64,000 nt of DNA from contig NZ_WAAQ01000001.1 of NCBI RefSeq assembly GCF_008868125.1, positions 1,860,001 to 1,924,000 of the forward strand, in the 5' to 3' direction. This stretch comes from Microbacterium maritypicum. Lineage in GTDB: Bacteria; Actinomycetota; Actinomycetes; Actinomycetales; Microbacteriaceae. Made by a program: the position numbers and the translations under genes. A model generated the notes under the pieces. That model was not told the origin of the DNA and ran no database searches. It saw only the letters and a program-made list of their open reading frames with translations. This document shows, one piece after another, positions 9,016-17,595 of this stretch (the first letter of the stretch is position 1; every line of letters begins with the position of its first letter).

Positions 9016-10353
9016 TCAGAGAAGCTCGAGGTTGTTCTTCAGCTCGAGCGGGGTGACCTGACCGCGGTAGGCCTCCCACTCCTTGCGCTTGTTGAGCAGC
9101 ACGTAGTTGAACACCTGCTCCCCGAGCGTCTCGGCGACGAGTTCGGACGCCTCCATGTACTCGAGGGCGTGGTCGAGGCTCGCCGGCAGCGCCGAATAGC
9201 CCAGGGCCCGTCGCTCCGCGTCGCTGAGCGCCCAGACGTTGTCCTCGGCCTCCGGCGGCAGCTCGTATCCCTCTTCGATGCCCTTGAGCCCGGCGGCCAG
9301 CATGAGCGCGTACGCCAGGTAGGGGTTCGCGGCCGAGTCCAACGCGCGGTACTCCACGCGCGACGACTGCCCCTTGTTGGGCTTGTACATCGGCACGCGC
9401 ACGAGCGCGGAACGGTTGTTGTGGCCCCAGGTGATGAAGCTCGGCGCCTCGTCGCCGCCCCACAGGCGCTTGTAGGAGTTCACGAACTGGTTCGTAACGG
9501 CGGAGATCTCGTTCGCGTGCTTGAGCAGGCCCGCGATGAAGTGCCGCCCCGTCTTGGAGAGCTGGTACTTCGCGCCCTCCTCGTAGAACGCGTTCTGATC
9601 GCCCTCGAAGAGCGACATGTGCGTGTGCATGCCGCTGCCGGGCTGACCGCTGAGCGGCTTCGGCATGAACGTCGCGTAGACGCCCTGCTCGATCGCCACC
9701 TCCTTGATCACCGTGCGGAACGTCATGACGTTGTCGGCTGTGGTCAGCGCATCGGCGTAGCGCAGGTCGATCTCGTTCTGACCGGGGCCGCCCTCGTGAT
9801 GGCTGAACTCGACGGAGATGCCGAGATCTTCCAGCATGCGCACGGAGCGACGGCGGAAGTCGTGCGCCGTGCCGCCGGGAACGTTGTCGAAGTAGCCGGC
9901 GGAGTCGACGGGCACGGGGCCGTCGGGTCCGAACGAGGACGACTTCAGGAGATAGAACTCGATCTCCGGATGCGTGTAGAAGGTGAATCCGGCGTCTGCG
10001 GCCTTCGCGAGCGTGCGCTTGAGCACGTGACGTGGGTCGGCGACGGCCGGCTGGCCGTCGGGGGTTGTCAGGTCGCAGAACATGCGCGCGGTCGGGTCGA
10101 TCTCACCGCGCCAGGGCAGCGTCTGGAACGTCGTCGGATCGGGCTGGGCGAGCAGGTCGGATTCGTAGGTGCGTGTCAGCCCCTCGATCGCCGAACCGTC
10201 GAATCCGATGCCTTCCGCGAAAGCCCCCTCGACCTCGGCGGGCGCGATGGCCACCGACTTGAGAGTGCCGATCACGTCCGTGAACCACAACCGCACGAAC
10301 TTGACGCCGCGCTCCTCGATGGTCCGGAGGACGAAGTCCCTCTGCTTGTCCAT
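9016..10353 (-). CDS. glnA2: Glutamine synthetase family protein GlnA2
   Basis: 445 aa. GS fold with FVRLWFTDVIGTLKSV, the DGSAIEGL loop, EIEFYLLK and the SGMHTHMSLF histidine loop. The C-terminal NVWALSDAERRALGY is the mark of the GlnA2 subgroup, and a GYELPPEAED loop aligns with the adenylylation loop of GlnA1. Located directly upstream of glnE as in mycobacteria. In Streptomyces, GlnA2-group enzymes were shown to glutamylate polyamines rather than ammonia, so true glutamine synthesis should not be assumed. Begins 2 bp after the preceding small gene. Confidence 0.92.
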   Translation of the reverse strand: MDKQRDFVLRTIEERGVKFVRLWFTDVIGTLKSVAIAPAEVEGAFAEGIGFDGSAIEGLTRTYESDLLAQPDPTTFQTLPWRGEIDPTARMFCDLTTPDGQPAVADPRHVLKRTLAKAADAGFTFYTHPEIEFYLLKSSSFGPDGPVPVDSAGYFDNVPGGTAHDFRRRSVRMLEDLGISVEFSHHEGGPGQNEIDLRYADALTTADNVMTFRTVIKEVAIEQGVYATFMPKPLSGQPGSGMHTHMSLFEGDQNAFYEEGAKYQLSKTGRHFIAGLLKHANEISAVTNQFVNSYKRLWGGDEAPSFITWGHNNRSALVRVPMYKPNKGQSSRVEYRALDSAANPYLAYALMLAAGLKGIEEGYELPPEAEDNVWALSDAERRALGYSALPASLDHALEYMEASELVAETLGEQVFNYVLLNKRKEWEAYRGQVTPLELKNNLELL

Positions 10354-10355
10354 GG

Positions 10356-10580
10356 CTACTCTGCGCCCTGGCCCTTTGCGTCGCCCTTGGCGTCCCAGCC
10401 CTGCTCGACGGCCTCTTCCTCGGCCCAGGAACGCGCGCGCTCCTTGACGACCTCGGGAGCACGGCGGGCTTCGGCCTCCGTGTCGAACGGACCGATGCGG
10501 TCGATGGCGGGCGAGATCATGCCGAACTCGATCTCGCCAGTCGCGGAGTTGTACCAGTACTTGTGGTCGCCGTCAGACAT
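10356..10580 (-). CDS. Small SPOR-like conserved protein upstream of glnA2
   Basis: 74 aa. ATG at 10580 is chosen because AAGGGG lies five bases upstream; an in-frame upstream ATG at 10619 lies inside a repeat and lacks such a site. The sequence HKYWYNSATGEIEFG..IGPFDTEAEARRAPEVV resembles the short actinobacterial SPOR-domain-type proteins with a conserved WYN and GPFxTxxEA motif; the tail is charged and low complexity. Immediately upstream of glnA2 (2 bp), hence first gene of the glnA2-glnE operon. Role unknown. Confidence 0.75.
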   Translation of the reverse strand: MSDGDHKYWYNSATGEIEFGMISPAIDRIGPFDTEAEARRAPEVVKERARSWAEEEAVEQGWDAKGDAKGQGAE

Positions 10581-10590
10581 GTCTGCCCCT

Positions 10591-10633
10591 TCTTCACGTG
10601 ATGTCATCGATTTCTTCACGTGATGTCATCGAT
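10591..10633 (+). repeat. 22-bp tandem repeat with TCACGTGA palindromes in divergent promoter region
   Basis: Two copies (10591-10612 and 10613-10633) that are identical over 21 bp, period 22 bp, i.e. about two helical turns. Each contains the 8-bp palindrome TCACGTGA followed by GATGTCATC. It lies in the 90-bp gap between the leftward glnA2 operon and rightward ppgK, where an operator would act on either gene. No regulator recognised. Confidence 0.7.
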
Positions 10634-10670
10634 CCTACTGGCGCGCACCGTGGTCGCTAAGCTATCGCCC

Positions 10671-11417
10671 ATGGCAAAAGCGATCGGCGTCGACATCGGC
10701 GGCACGGGAATCAAAGCAGGAATCGTCGACCTCGAGCACGGCGTCATGGCATCCGACCGGGTGCGGGTCCCCACTCCCGAGGGCGCATCGCCGCAGGACG
10801 TGCTCAACGCCGTGCAGACCGTTCTGAAGACGCTCGACGTGCACGAGTCGACGCTGCCGCTCGGAGTCGCCTTCCCGGCGATCGTCAAGCGCGGCAAGAC
10901 GCTCTCGGCCGCGAACGTGTCCAAGGAGTGGATCGACTTCGACGCCGAACGATTCTTCCGCGACGGCCTCGGCCGCAACATCGTGTTCGTGAACGACGCC
11001 GACGCCGCGGGTGTCGCCGAAGCCCGCCACGGAGCGGCCAGGGATGTGCGCGGCTTCACGCTCCTCACGACCCTCGGCACCGGCATCGGATCCGCATTCC
11101 TCTACGACGGGGTGCTGCTGCCGAACACCGAGCTCGGTCACCTCAACTTCCGCGAGTTCGAGTCGGTCGAGACGTACGCCGCGACGTCGGCACGCGAGCG
11201 GGAGAACCTCAGCTGGGCGGAGTGGGCCGAGCGCCTGCAGGCGTTCTACTCGCACATCGAGTTCCTGTTCAGCCCCGACCTGTTCGTGGTCGGCGGTGGC
11301 GTCTCGAAGAACGCCGGAGACTTCCTTCCGCTTCTCGACCTCAAGACGCCGATCGTCCCGGCGATCCACCGCAACAACTCGGGCATCATCGGCGCCGCAT
11401 CCCTCGCCGGCGACTGA
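10671..11417 (+). CDS. ppgK: Polyphosphate glucokinase PpgK
   Basis: 248 aa from ATG 10671 (an upstream in-frame ATG at 10620 overlaps the tandem repeat and would add a non-conserved leader). ROK-family kinase: N-terminal phosphate loop VDIGGTGIKAGIVDLEHG, catalytic region VFVNDADAAGVAEARHG with the DADAA motif, TTLGTGIGSAFLYDG, and NTELGHLNF. The absence of the zinc-binding CxCGxxGC of ordinary ROK glucokinases and the overall pattern fit the actinobacterial polyphosphate-dependent enzyme, which phosphorylates glucose using polyphosphate or ATP. A terminator follows. Confidence 0.92.
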   Translation: MAKAIGVDIGGTGIKAGIVDLEHGVMASDRVRVPTPEGASPQDVLNAVQTVLKTLDVHESTLPLGVAFPAIVKRGKTLSAANVSKEWIDFDAERFFRDGLGRNIVFVNDADAAGVAEARHGAARDVRGFTLLTTLGTGIGSAFLYDGVLLPNTELGHLNFREFESVETYAATSARERENLSWAEWAERLQAFYSHIEFLFSPDLFVVGGGVSKNAGDFLPLLDLKTPIVPAIHRNNSGIIGAASLAGD

Positions 11418-11442
11418 TCCACGCACGTCCCTGACGCCGAAT

Positions 11443-11471
11443 ACCCCGATGACTGCCGTAGTCATCGGGGT
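11443..11471 (+). terminator. Rho-independent terminator after ppgK
   Basis: Stem CCCCGATGAC / GTCATCGGGG (10 bp, perfect) with a 7-nt loop, followed by TCTTCG. It also faces the end of the leftward DUF1275 gene and may serve both. Confidence 0.7.
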
Positions 11472-11515
11472 CTTCGCGTGTTCGCGAAGGTGCGGGCCGG
11501 AGCCTCCTCCCCCGC

Positions 11516-12172
11516 TCAATCGATCGGAGGTTCCCGTCGAACGCGGGTCCTCATGGCCAGACCCACTCCGGCGGCGGCGAGCACGCCGGCGGCGAAGAGC
11601 AACGCGGGGCCGCTTCCGAGCCGGTGCGCCGCGGCACCGACCACCGCGCCTCCCGCGAGGGATCCCCACAGCAGGAGAGGGCGGCGCCAGGCGGATCCGG
11701 AACGCCCGGTGAGCAGCGCCGCGACCGCGAGACCCAGACTGACCAACGTGCCGGTCGCGTACGTGATGGCGACCCGCGCACGTCCGTCCGAGAGGTACAG
11801 GGTGTTCAGCGCCCCCATGGCGAAGGCCAGCATCCAGAACCGAGCAGGGCTCGTCGGTACCACCGCAGCGAGGACGGCGCTCAGAGCGACGGCGGACGCG
11901 GATGCCGCCACCGCCCAGGCGCGCCGTCGCCCGTTCCCGCCGATCATCGCGCCGACGGCGACGCCCAGGACGAAAGCCACCACCAGCGTCAAGGGCAGAA
12001 GCGACGACGCCAATCCCTGCTCGAGGATGTCCACACCGGCCTGGGTCGAATTGCCGCTCATGAAGGAGACGAAGAAGCCGCCGGTGTCGATGAACCCGAT
12101 CGCATCCACATACCCCGCGACGCCGCTGAGCACCAATGACAAGGCCAGACCCCGTCGTGTGACATCTCTCAT
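11516..12172 (-). CDS. YoaK/DUF1275 family membrane protein
   Basis: 218 aa with about six hydrophobic helices. The sequence VAGYVDAIGFIDTGGFFVSFMSGNSTQAG is the DUF1275 signature (D-x-hydrophobic-GF, then F-SxMSGNST). Family members are small inner-membrane proteins of unknown function, often suggested to be transporters. Isolated gene, convergent with ppgK; a 149-bp gap upstream separates it from rnpB and holds only the probable promoter. Confidence 0.85.
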   Translation of the reverse strand: MRDVTRRGLALSLVLSGVAGYVDAIGFIDTGGFFVSFMSGNSTQAGVDILEQGLASSLLPLTLVVAFVLGVAVGAMIGGNGRRRAWAVAASASAVALSAVLAAVVPTSPARFWMLAFAMGALNTLYLSDGRARVAITYATGTLVSLGLAVAALLTGRSGSAWRRPLLLWGSLAGGAVVGAAAHRLGSGPALLFAAGVLAAAGVGLAMRTRVRREPPID

Positions 12173-12321
12173 GGCGTAGGCCTCATGGACGTGCCTTTCT
12201 GGGTGACTACTCCGAGCCTAGGCGGTGCGGTCCGCCGCGCCCCGGCACGCCCTCCCTGAGAACAGCGCTCTGGGCGCGCTGCCGGGAGTCGGGCGGAAGG
12301 AGACCTGATCAGATCTTCTTT

Positions 12322-12688
12322 ATGCGAATGGGCCGACCTGTACGCCGGGTTCTGTTCCGGGGTTCTTCGCCCCTTCGACGGCCATCTCTCTCGGCGACAC
12401 GTTGCCGTGGCACTCTAGCGGTCTACCCGAGGACTCGGCGAGCCGCGTCAACATCCTCTGTCTGACCTTGCTCCGGACGAGGTTTACCTGGCGGGCCATG
12501 TCACCATGGCCCCCGGTGGTCTCTTACACCACCCTTTCACCCTTACCCCTTGCGGGGCGGTCTACTCTCTGTGGCACTTTCTCGCGGATTGCTCCGGGTG
12601 GGCGTTACCCACCGTCCTGCCCTGAGGAGCCCGGACGTTCCTCGGTGCGGTTGCCCGCAACGCGGCCGTCCAGTCGACCCATTCGCGT
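12322..12688 (-). ncRNA. rnpB: RNase P RNA (bacterial class A)
   Basis: Read on the minus strand. The ends pair as helix P1: GCGAATGGG (complement of 12678-12686) with CCCATTCGC (complement of 12324-12332). Near the 5' end is the conserved GAGGAA.GTCCGGGCTCC block (complement of 12628-12646), and near the 3' end the AGAACCCGGCGTACAGGTCG block (complement of about 12335-12354). No protein gene fits this stretch. It is the catalytic RNA that trims tRNA 5' ends. End positions are good to a few bases. Confidence 0.95.
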
Positions 12689-12724
12689 CTCCAGTCTACG
12701 TTCTCGGAGACCCGCGGCCTGCGG

Positions 12725-14425
12725 CTACTTCTGCGCAGACTCCGCGATGCGCAGATCGAGGGGCACGTCGATCGGGAACGAGCCGAACAGTCGCGTCGTC
12801 GCCGTGGCCGCCGCCTCGCGCACGGCCTCGGCCGCCGCCTCCGCATGTTCGAGCGGCACGTGCAGGATCACCTCGTCGTGCAGGAAGAACGCCAGGTGCG
12901 GGGAGCGTGCGAACGGACCGGAGGCCGCAGCCTCGGCGAAGACCTCGGGGATCTGCTGCAGGCGGTGACGGATCTCGGCCAGCCAGATCAGCGACCACTC
13001 CGCAGCCGTGCCCTGAACGACGAAGTTCCGTGTGAACCGCCCCCAGTCGCGCGCCCTGCGCCGAGCGAGGGCCACCACCGCGGGATCGGCATCCGCATCG
13101 GTCGCCTCGGATTGCAGTCGCATCCACTCCACGGATGGGCGGGGTGATGATCGACCGAGCCAGGTCGACACGATGCCGCCGTCCTCCCCCGTTCGTGCCG
13201 CTGCGTCGACGAGTCCCATGGCGCGCGGGTACACCTTGCGCAGCCGCGGGACCAGTCGGCCGCTGTCGCCCGTCGTGGCACCGTACATCGCACCGAGGAC
13301 CGCATACTTCGCCTCCTCGCGAGTGGCGACCGCCCCGGAAGCGACGACGCCCGCATAGAGGTCGCTCCCCCTGGCCGCACGAGCCATCGCCTCGTCGGCT
13401 GCCATCGCGGCGAGCATCCGCGGCTCGAGCTGCGCGACATCGGCCACGACCAGCGTCCACCCGGGGTCGGCACGCACCGCAGGGCGCAGGCTCCGCGGAA
13501 GCTGGAGCGCTCCCCCACCGGCGGAGGCCCATCGCCCGGTGACGACACCTCCGGGGATGTACACGGGGCGGAACCGGCCGTCATGCACCCATTCCGCCAG
13601 CCACGCCCACCCGTTGGCGCTGAGCAGCCGGGAGAGCTTCTTGTACGCCAGCAGCGGTTCGACGACCGGGTGGTCGTGCTCGGCGAGCTCCCACCGGCTC
13701 GTGGACTCGACCTGCACCCCGACGCGGTGCAGCGCCCTGAGCAGCTTCTGCTGACTGTCCAGGTGCAGCGAAGCATCGCCGAGGAGCTCGCGCACACGAT
13801 CTCCGAGTTCGAGCATGCGACTCGGCACGCCGCCGGCTACCGGGCGGGTGCCCAGGCTGTCGGTGAGGATCGCGTCGTGCACGCCCTCGTCCCACGGCAA
13901 TCCTGCGGCCCGCATCTCTTCCGCGATGAGTCCGCCCGCCGACTCCGCTGCGCACAGGAGCGTGAGACGTCCATCCGGCGCCGCGGCGATCACGCGGCGC
14001 TGCGCCCGGTACTGATCCAGAGTCGCGGCGATCGCATCCTGACCGCCCACCTCATCGAACACATCGAAGAGGGACGGTGCCGCCACGGTCGGTTCCCGCC
14101 GTTCCCAATCCTGAGAGGCCGGGAGTGGCGTCGGCACCGAGGAGGTGTCGCGGAGGATCGCATGACACAGCACCAGGTCGTGACTGCGAGTGATCCGCAC
14201 TCCGGCTCCAAGGAGGAGCGCGTAGGTTTCGGCGGCGGTCCGCATGATCCATCGCGGGGCGTCTGATGCCTCGGCGGTGCGGACCCAGTCCGGGAGGTCA
14301 TCGGTACGCAGCGACGTGCGATCCTGCTCCTCGTCGTTCCCGTCGAGCTCGACGGCGACGTACTCGTGAGCGCCGACGGAGATGAGCGCGATGCGTCGTT
14401 CGACGCCCGACGCCGGCGCTGTCAT
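12725..14425 (-). CDS. Bifunctional 3'-5' exonuclease / family-A DNA polymerase-like protein
   Basis: 566 aa, far shorter than Pol I. The N-terminal about 190 aa resemble a degenerate DnaQ-like exonuclease domain; the remainder is a family-A polymerase fold. Motif A reads VVADVAQLEPRMLA where Pol I has D-Y-S-Q-I-E-L-R; motif B reads REEAKYAVLGAMYG; motif C is FFLHDEVILHVP, retaining HDE. The metal-binding aspartates are therefore present but motif A is atypical. Such short stand-alone polymerases are widespread in actinobacteria and probably act in repair. It lies 22 bp downstream of the zinc-ribbon gene, likely one operon. Confidence 0.85.
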   Translation of the reverse strand: MTAPASGVERRIALISVGAHEYVAVELDGNDEEQDRTSLRTDDLPDWVRTAEASDAPRWIMRTAAETYALLLGAGVRITRSHDLVLCHAILRDTSSVPTPLPASQDWERREPTVAAPSLFDVFDEVGGQDAIAATLDQYRAQRRVIAAAPDGRLTLLCAAESAGGLIAEEMRAAGLPWDEGVHDAILTDSLGTRPVAGGVPSRMLELGDRVRELLGDASLHLDSQQKLLRALHRVGVQVESTSRWELAEHDHPVVEPLLAYKKLSRLLSANGWAWLAEWVHDGRFRPVYIPGGVVTGRWASAGGGALQLPRSLRPAVRADPGWTLVVADVAQLEPRMLAAMAADEAMARAARGSDLYAGVVASGAVATREEAKYAVLGAMYGATTGDSGRLVPRLRKVYPRAMGLVDAAARTGEDGGIVSTWLGRSSPRPSVEWMRLQSEATDADADPAVVALARRRARDWGRFTRNFVVQGTAAEWSLIWLAEIRHRLQQIPEVFAEAAASGPFARSPHLAFFLHDEVILHVPLEHAEAAAEAVREAAATATTRLFGSFPIDVPLDLRIAESAQK

Positions 14426-14447
14426 CGCCGGCGAGCGGAGGCACCGC

Positions 14448-15182
14448 TCATGCGAGCCCTGACTCCTCGGTACGCACGAGGATGCACCCGCACTCGGGGC
14501 AGGAGACCACGAGGTCGTCCGCCGCGCGGCGGATGTCGTTCAGATCGGTGCTGGGAAGCAGGATGCGGCAGCCTTCGCAGGTGCCACGGGTGAGCAGCGC
14601 GGCACCCGCACTGTTCACGGCGCGACGGGCGTACTCCGCCAAGAGCTCGGGCGACACTCCCTCGGCGACGGCCGCACGATCGCGGGAGAGCTGCGCACCC
14701 AGGTCTGTGGCGGCAGCGACATCGGCCTTCGCCTGTGCGGTGAGCGTCGAGCCCTCGGCTGTCGTCGCGTCCAGAAGCGCCTGCTGCGCGGCGAGGGCGG
14801 CTTCTGCCTCTTCCAGTCGACCCATGACGTCGAGTTCGGCGTCTTCAAGGTCGCTCTGACGCCGGGCAAGGCTCGCGAGTTCGTGCTCGAGCGCCTGCGC
14901 GTCCTTCGAGTTCGTCGACGCGGCGAGGCGCTCCGCATCGCGATTCCGACGCGCCTCGACGACGGCGACGTCGGACTCCAGACGCTTCAGCTCGGTGCGC
15001 ACGTCGTCACGGGTGCCGGCGAGAGCGGTCAGCTCGCGCAGCTGCTCCTGACGGATGGCGACGAGCTCGGTGATCCGCCCCGCCTGGCTCGGCTTCGTTC
15101 GGGCACGCTCGGCCTGCGCGATGCGCCGGTCGAGGTCGGCGATGTCGAGCAGGGTGCGCTGGTTCTCGGGGCTGGCGTTCAC
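14448..15182 (-). CDS. Coiled-coil protein with C-terminal C4 zinc ribbon (PF02591 family)
   Basis: 244 aa, GTG start. Residues 1-170 are heptad-rich, charged helix (DLDRRIAQAERARTKPSQ onward), predicted coiled coil. The C-terminal 60 residues hold TCEGCRILLPSTDLNDIRR then SCPECGCILVR: two CxxC pairs that make a C4 zinc ribbon. Homologues in bacteria (CT398-like) are thought to bind nucleic acid or act as adaptors; in actinobacteria they often precede genes for RNase H or a polymerase. Here the next gene is the family-A polymerase, suggesting partnership. Confidence 0.88.
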   Translation of the reverse strand: MNASPENQRTLLDIADLDRRIAQAERARTKPSQAGRITELVAIRQEQLRELTALAGTRDDVRTELKRLESDVAVVEARRNRDAERLAASTNSKDAQALEHELASLARRQSDLEDAELDVMGRLEEAEAALAAQQALLDATTAEGSTLTAQAKADVAAATDLGAQLSRDRAAVAEGVSPELLAEYARRAVNSAGAALLTRGTCEGCRILLPSTDLNDIRRAADDLVVSCPECGCILVRTEESGLA

Positions 15183-15218
15183 GCTTCCAAATCTAGTCGC
15201 TGTCGCGACATCCGCCCA

Positions 15219-15623
15219 TCAACCCACGTCGCCGTCGACGTAGTACCAGTGCCGGTCCTCGCGCACGAAGCGGCTGCGCTCATGGAGCGAGCCCCTCGCA
15301 GCGCCCTGCCGCCAGAACGCCTCGAACTCCACCACGCCCTCGCGGTCGAAGGGGCCTCCGGCCGCGCGATCGATCACCAGCAGCCGTCGCCACTCGAGGT
15401 CCGGCTCGAAATCGATCGTCTCCGGCCTCGTGGTCGAGTGCCAGGTGCGCAGGAGGTGCCCGGCGTCCTGGAGGCCGAACGCGGTGTAACGCGAGCGCAT
15501 CAGGCGCTCCGCCGTCGGCGCGGGCGCACCTTCGAGCAACGGCCCGCAGCAGCCGCCGAACACGTCCCCGGAAGCACACGGGCAGCGATCCTGGTCCTCG
15601 ATCACGGTGTCATCCGACGCCAT
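15219..15623 (-). CDS. YchJ/UPF0225-like SEC-C motif protein
   Basis: 134 aa from ATG 15623, chosen because GGAGG lies five bases upstream; an in-frame ATG at 15641 would abut a GAGGGG with no spacing. The start CPCASGDVFGGCCGPLLEG is a SEC-C-type zinc motif (CxC...CC), followed by the YchJ body: RSRYTAFGLQDAGHLLRTWH and EFEAFWRQGAARGSLHERSRF. Zinc-binding NTF2-like protein of unknown function. It is divergent from the aldo/keto reductase. Confidence 0.85.
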   Translation of the reverse strand: MASDDTVIEDQDRCPCASGDVFGGCCGPLLEGAPAPTAERLMRSRYTAFGLQDAGHLLRTWHSTTRPETIDFEPDLEWRRLLVIDRAAGGPFDREGVVEFEAFWRQGAARGSLHERSRFVREDRHWYYVDGDVG

Positions 15624-15682
15624 CTCCGCCTCCGTCGTCATCCCCTCAGCGTACGCTCGGGGAAAGGCCAAGAAGGAGCACC

Positions 15683-16531
15683 GTGACCACTCAGCCCGTC
15701 GTCCCCTCGTTCACCGCCCACAACGGGTTCGCCCTTCCGGCCATCGGCCTCGGCACCTACGGACTCCTCGGAGATGCCGGGGCAGACGCAGTCGCCGGAG
15801 GCATCGGCGCGGGTTACCGTCTCGTCGACACGGCGTTCAACTACGAGAACGAGGGTTCGGTCGGCCGTGGCGTCGCGGCCGCCGATGTGCCGCGCTCCGA
15901 GGTCATCGTCACCACGAAGCTCCCCGGTCGCCATCACCCGTCGGCGAAGGCACGCACCAGTATCGAGGAGAGCCGTTCGCGCCTCGGACTCGATGTGACG
16001 GATCTGCACCTGATCCACTGGCCGAATCCCCGCCAGGACGAGTACGTCCAGGCGTGGGCCGCGCTCGTGGACGCCCAGTCCCGCGGCGTGGTCCGACAGA
16101 TCGGCGTCTCCAACTTCCTTCCGGAGCACCTGGAGCGCCTCGAGCAGGAGACCGGGGTGCGACCCGTCGTCAATCAGATCGAGGTGCATCCGTACTTCCC
16201 GCAGGAGGAGCAGCTCACGTATCACCGGGAACACGGCATCCTCACCGAAGCGTGGAGCCCGTTGGGGCGGGCGAGGGAGCTCTTCGACGAGGCCGTGATC
16301 CACGAGATCGCTGCGGCCCGCGAGATCACGACCGCCCAGACCGTGCTCGCCTGGCACGTCGCCCGCGGTACGGTGTCGATCCCGAAGGCGTCGTCGCTCG
16401 CGCACCAGGTGGCGAACCTCGCGGCGGCGCAGATCGTTCTCGACGATGCCGAGGTGGCGGCGATCACCGCGCTCGGACGTCCGGACGGACGCCTGTTCGA
16501 CGCCGACCCGAGGACTCACGAGGAGTCGTGA
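15683..16531 (+). CDS. Aldo/keto reductase (2,5-diketo-D-gluconate reductase-like)
   Basis: 282 aa, GTG start with AAGGAG six bases upstream. An (alpha/beta)8 NADPH-dependent carbonyl reductase. Visible: N-terminal NGFALPAIGLGTYGLLG, catalytic Asp-Tyr in VDTAFNYENEGSVG, Lys in VTTKLPGRHH, His in DLHLIHWPNP, and the cofactor-site segment RQIGVSNFLPEHLERL plus GTVSIPKASSLAHQVANL. Physiological substrate unknown. Convergent with ldh; an inverted repeat between them may terminate both. Confidence 0.93.
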   Translation: MTTQPVVPSFTAHNGFALPAIGLGTYGLLGDAGADAVAGGIGAGYRLVDTAFNYENEGSVGRGVAAADVPRSEVIVTTKLPGRHHPSAKARTSIEESRSRLGLDVTDLHLIHWPNPRQDEYVQAWAALVDAQSRGVVRQIGVSNFLPEHLERLEQETGVRPVVNQIEVHPYFPQEEQLTYHREHGILTEAWSPLGRARELFDEAVIHEIAAAREITTAQTVLAWHVARGTVSIPKASSLAHQVANLAAAQIVLDDAEVAAITALGRPDGRLFDADPRTHEES

Positions 16532-16561
16532 CGCAGACCCGCCTCAGAGACCCTGCGTCAC
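16528..16561 (+). terminator. Inverted repeat between convergent genes, possible terminator
   Basis: Perfect 9-bp arms GTGACGCAG (overlapping the aldo/keto reductase stop) and CTGCGTCAC with a 16-nt loop, in the 38-bp gap between two convergent genes. No T-run; function as a bidirectional terminator is inferred. Confidence 0.4.
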
Positions 16562-16569
16562 CCGCCTGC

Positions 16570-17523
16570 TCACGGCCGCAATGATGCGGCGGCTGCCGTG
16601 AGCGCGTCAGCGGACTGACGCAGCAGCGCCAGCTCACCCTCCGAGAATGAGGTGTTCCGGATCGGCACGGCACCCTTCGCGCTCACGATCGACGGCACCG
16701 AGAGCGCCACACCGTCCAGCCCGTGGAAGTCGCGCAGCACGGTGCTGACGGGCATCACGGCATGCTCGTCGCTCAGGATCGCTTCGACGATGCGTGCACT
16801 CGACAGTCCGATTGCGTAGTTGGTCGCCCCTTTGCCGAGGATGACCTTGTACGCGGCGTCGCGCACGTCGACGGCGATCTCCTGCAGTTCGTCGAGGGTG
16901 AAGCGAGGGTGGCCGGGCGTCTCCCACTCCAGGATCGGCACGGTGCCGATCGTCGCACGAGACCAGAGGGGGAACTCGGTGTCGCCGTGCTCTCCGATGA
17001 TGTGCGCGTGGACGCTGGCGGTGGAGACACCGGCTCGCTGGGCGAGCTTCCACCGCAGCCGCGAGGTGTCGAGCACCGTTCCGGAGGCGAAGATCCGCTC
17101 GGGAGGAAGCCCGGTCTCCTCCTGCGCGATGACCGTGAGCACATCGCACGGGTTCGTGACGATCACATAGATCGCGTTCGGGGCGACCTCGAGCAGGTCG
17201 GGCATCATGCTGCGGATGATGCCCGCGTTGACCTCGGCGAGCTCGATGCGGGTCTGACCGGGCTTCTGCTTCGCGCCCGCGGTGATCACCACGACGTGCG
17301 AGCCGGCGGCGACCGAGATGTCGCTGCCGCCGATGATGTCGCTGGAGCCCGTGAACTGCGTGCCGTGGGCGAGGTCGAGCACCTCTGCCTCGACCTTCTC
17401 GGTGGCGATGTCGTACAGCGCGACATGACGGGCGGAACCCCGGATCAGTGCCGCGTAGGCGACACTCGACCCGACGCTTCCTGCGCCGACGACCGTGAGC
17501 TTCGAGTTCTCGATGATCTCCAT
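16570..17523 (-). CDS. ldh: L-lactate dehydrogenase
   Basis: 317 aa from ATG 17523; the frame is open further upstream but [20 protein letters not shown] is the natural start of the Rossmann fold. Reduces pyruvate to L-lactate with NADH. Visible: GAGSVGSS dinucleotide loop, substrate Arg region [37 protein letters not shown] with the Asp/Arg substrate pair, and the catalytic His in [15 protein letters not shown]. Lactate rather than malate specificity is inferred from the overall pattern. Confidence 0.93.
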   Translation of the reverse strand: MEIIENSKLTVVGAGSVGSSVAYAALIRGSARHVALYDIATEKVEAEVLDLAHGTQFTGSSDIIGGSDISVAAGSHVVVITAGAKQKPGQTRIELAEVNAGIIRSMMPDLLEVAPNAIYVIVTNPCDVLTVIAQEETGLPPERIFASGTVLDTSRLRWKLAQRAGVSTASVHAHIIGEHGDTEFPLWSRATIGTVPILEWETPGHPRFTLDELQEIAVDVRDAAYKVILGKGATNYAIGLSSARIVEAILSDEHAVMPVSTVLRDFHGLDGVALSVPSIVSAKGAVPIRNTSFSEGELALLRQSADALTAAAASLRP

Positions 17524-17595
17524 GCGCTCAGTCTCGCAGTGGTGAACCCCGATCAGCGAGCGATCTCGCCGGATCAATGTGGTCCACAGAGAAGG

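Noticed and set aside
6337..10623. 1428-codon open frame on the plus strand
   Set aside because: Antisense shadow of glnE and glnA2, whose protein motifs are unmistakable on the minus strand; long shadows are normal at this GC content.
12402..13035. Plus-strand open frames over 12402-12968 and 12550-13035
   Set aside because: They lie across RNase P RNA and antisense to the polymerase gene, with arginine-rich, shadow-type composition.
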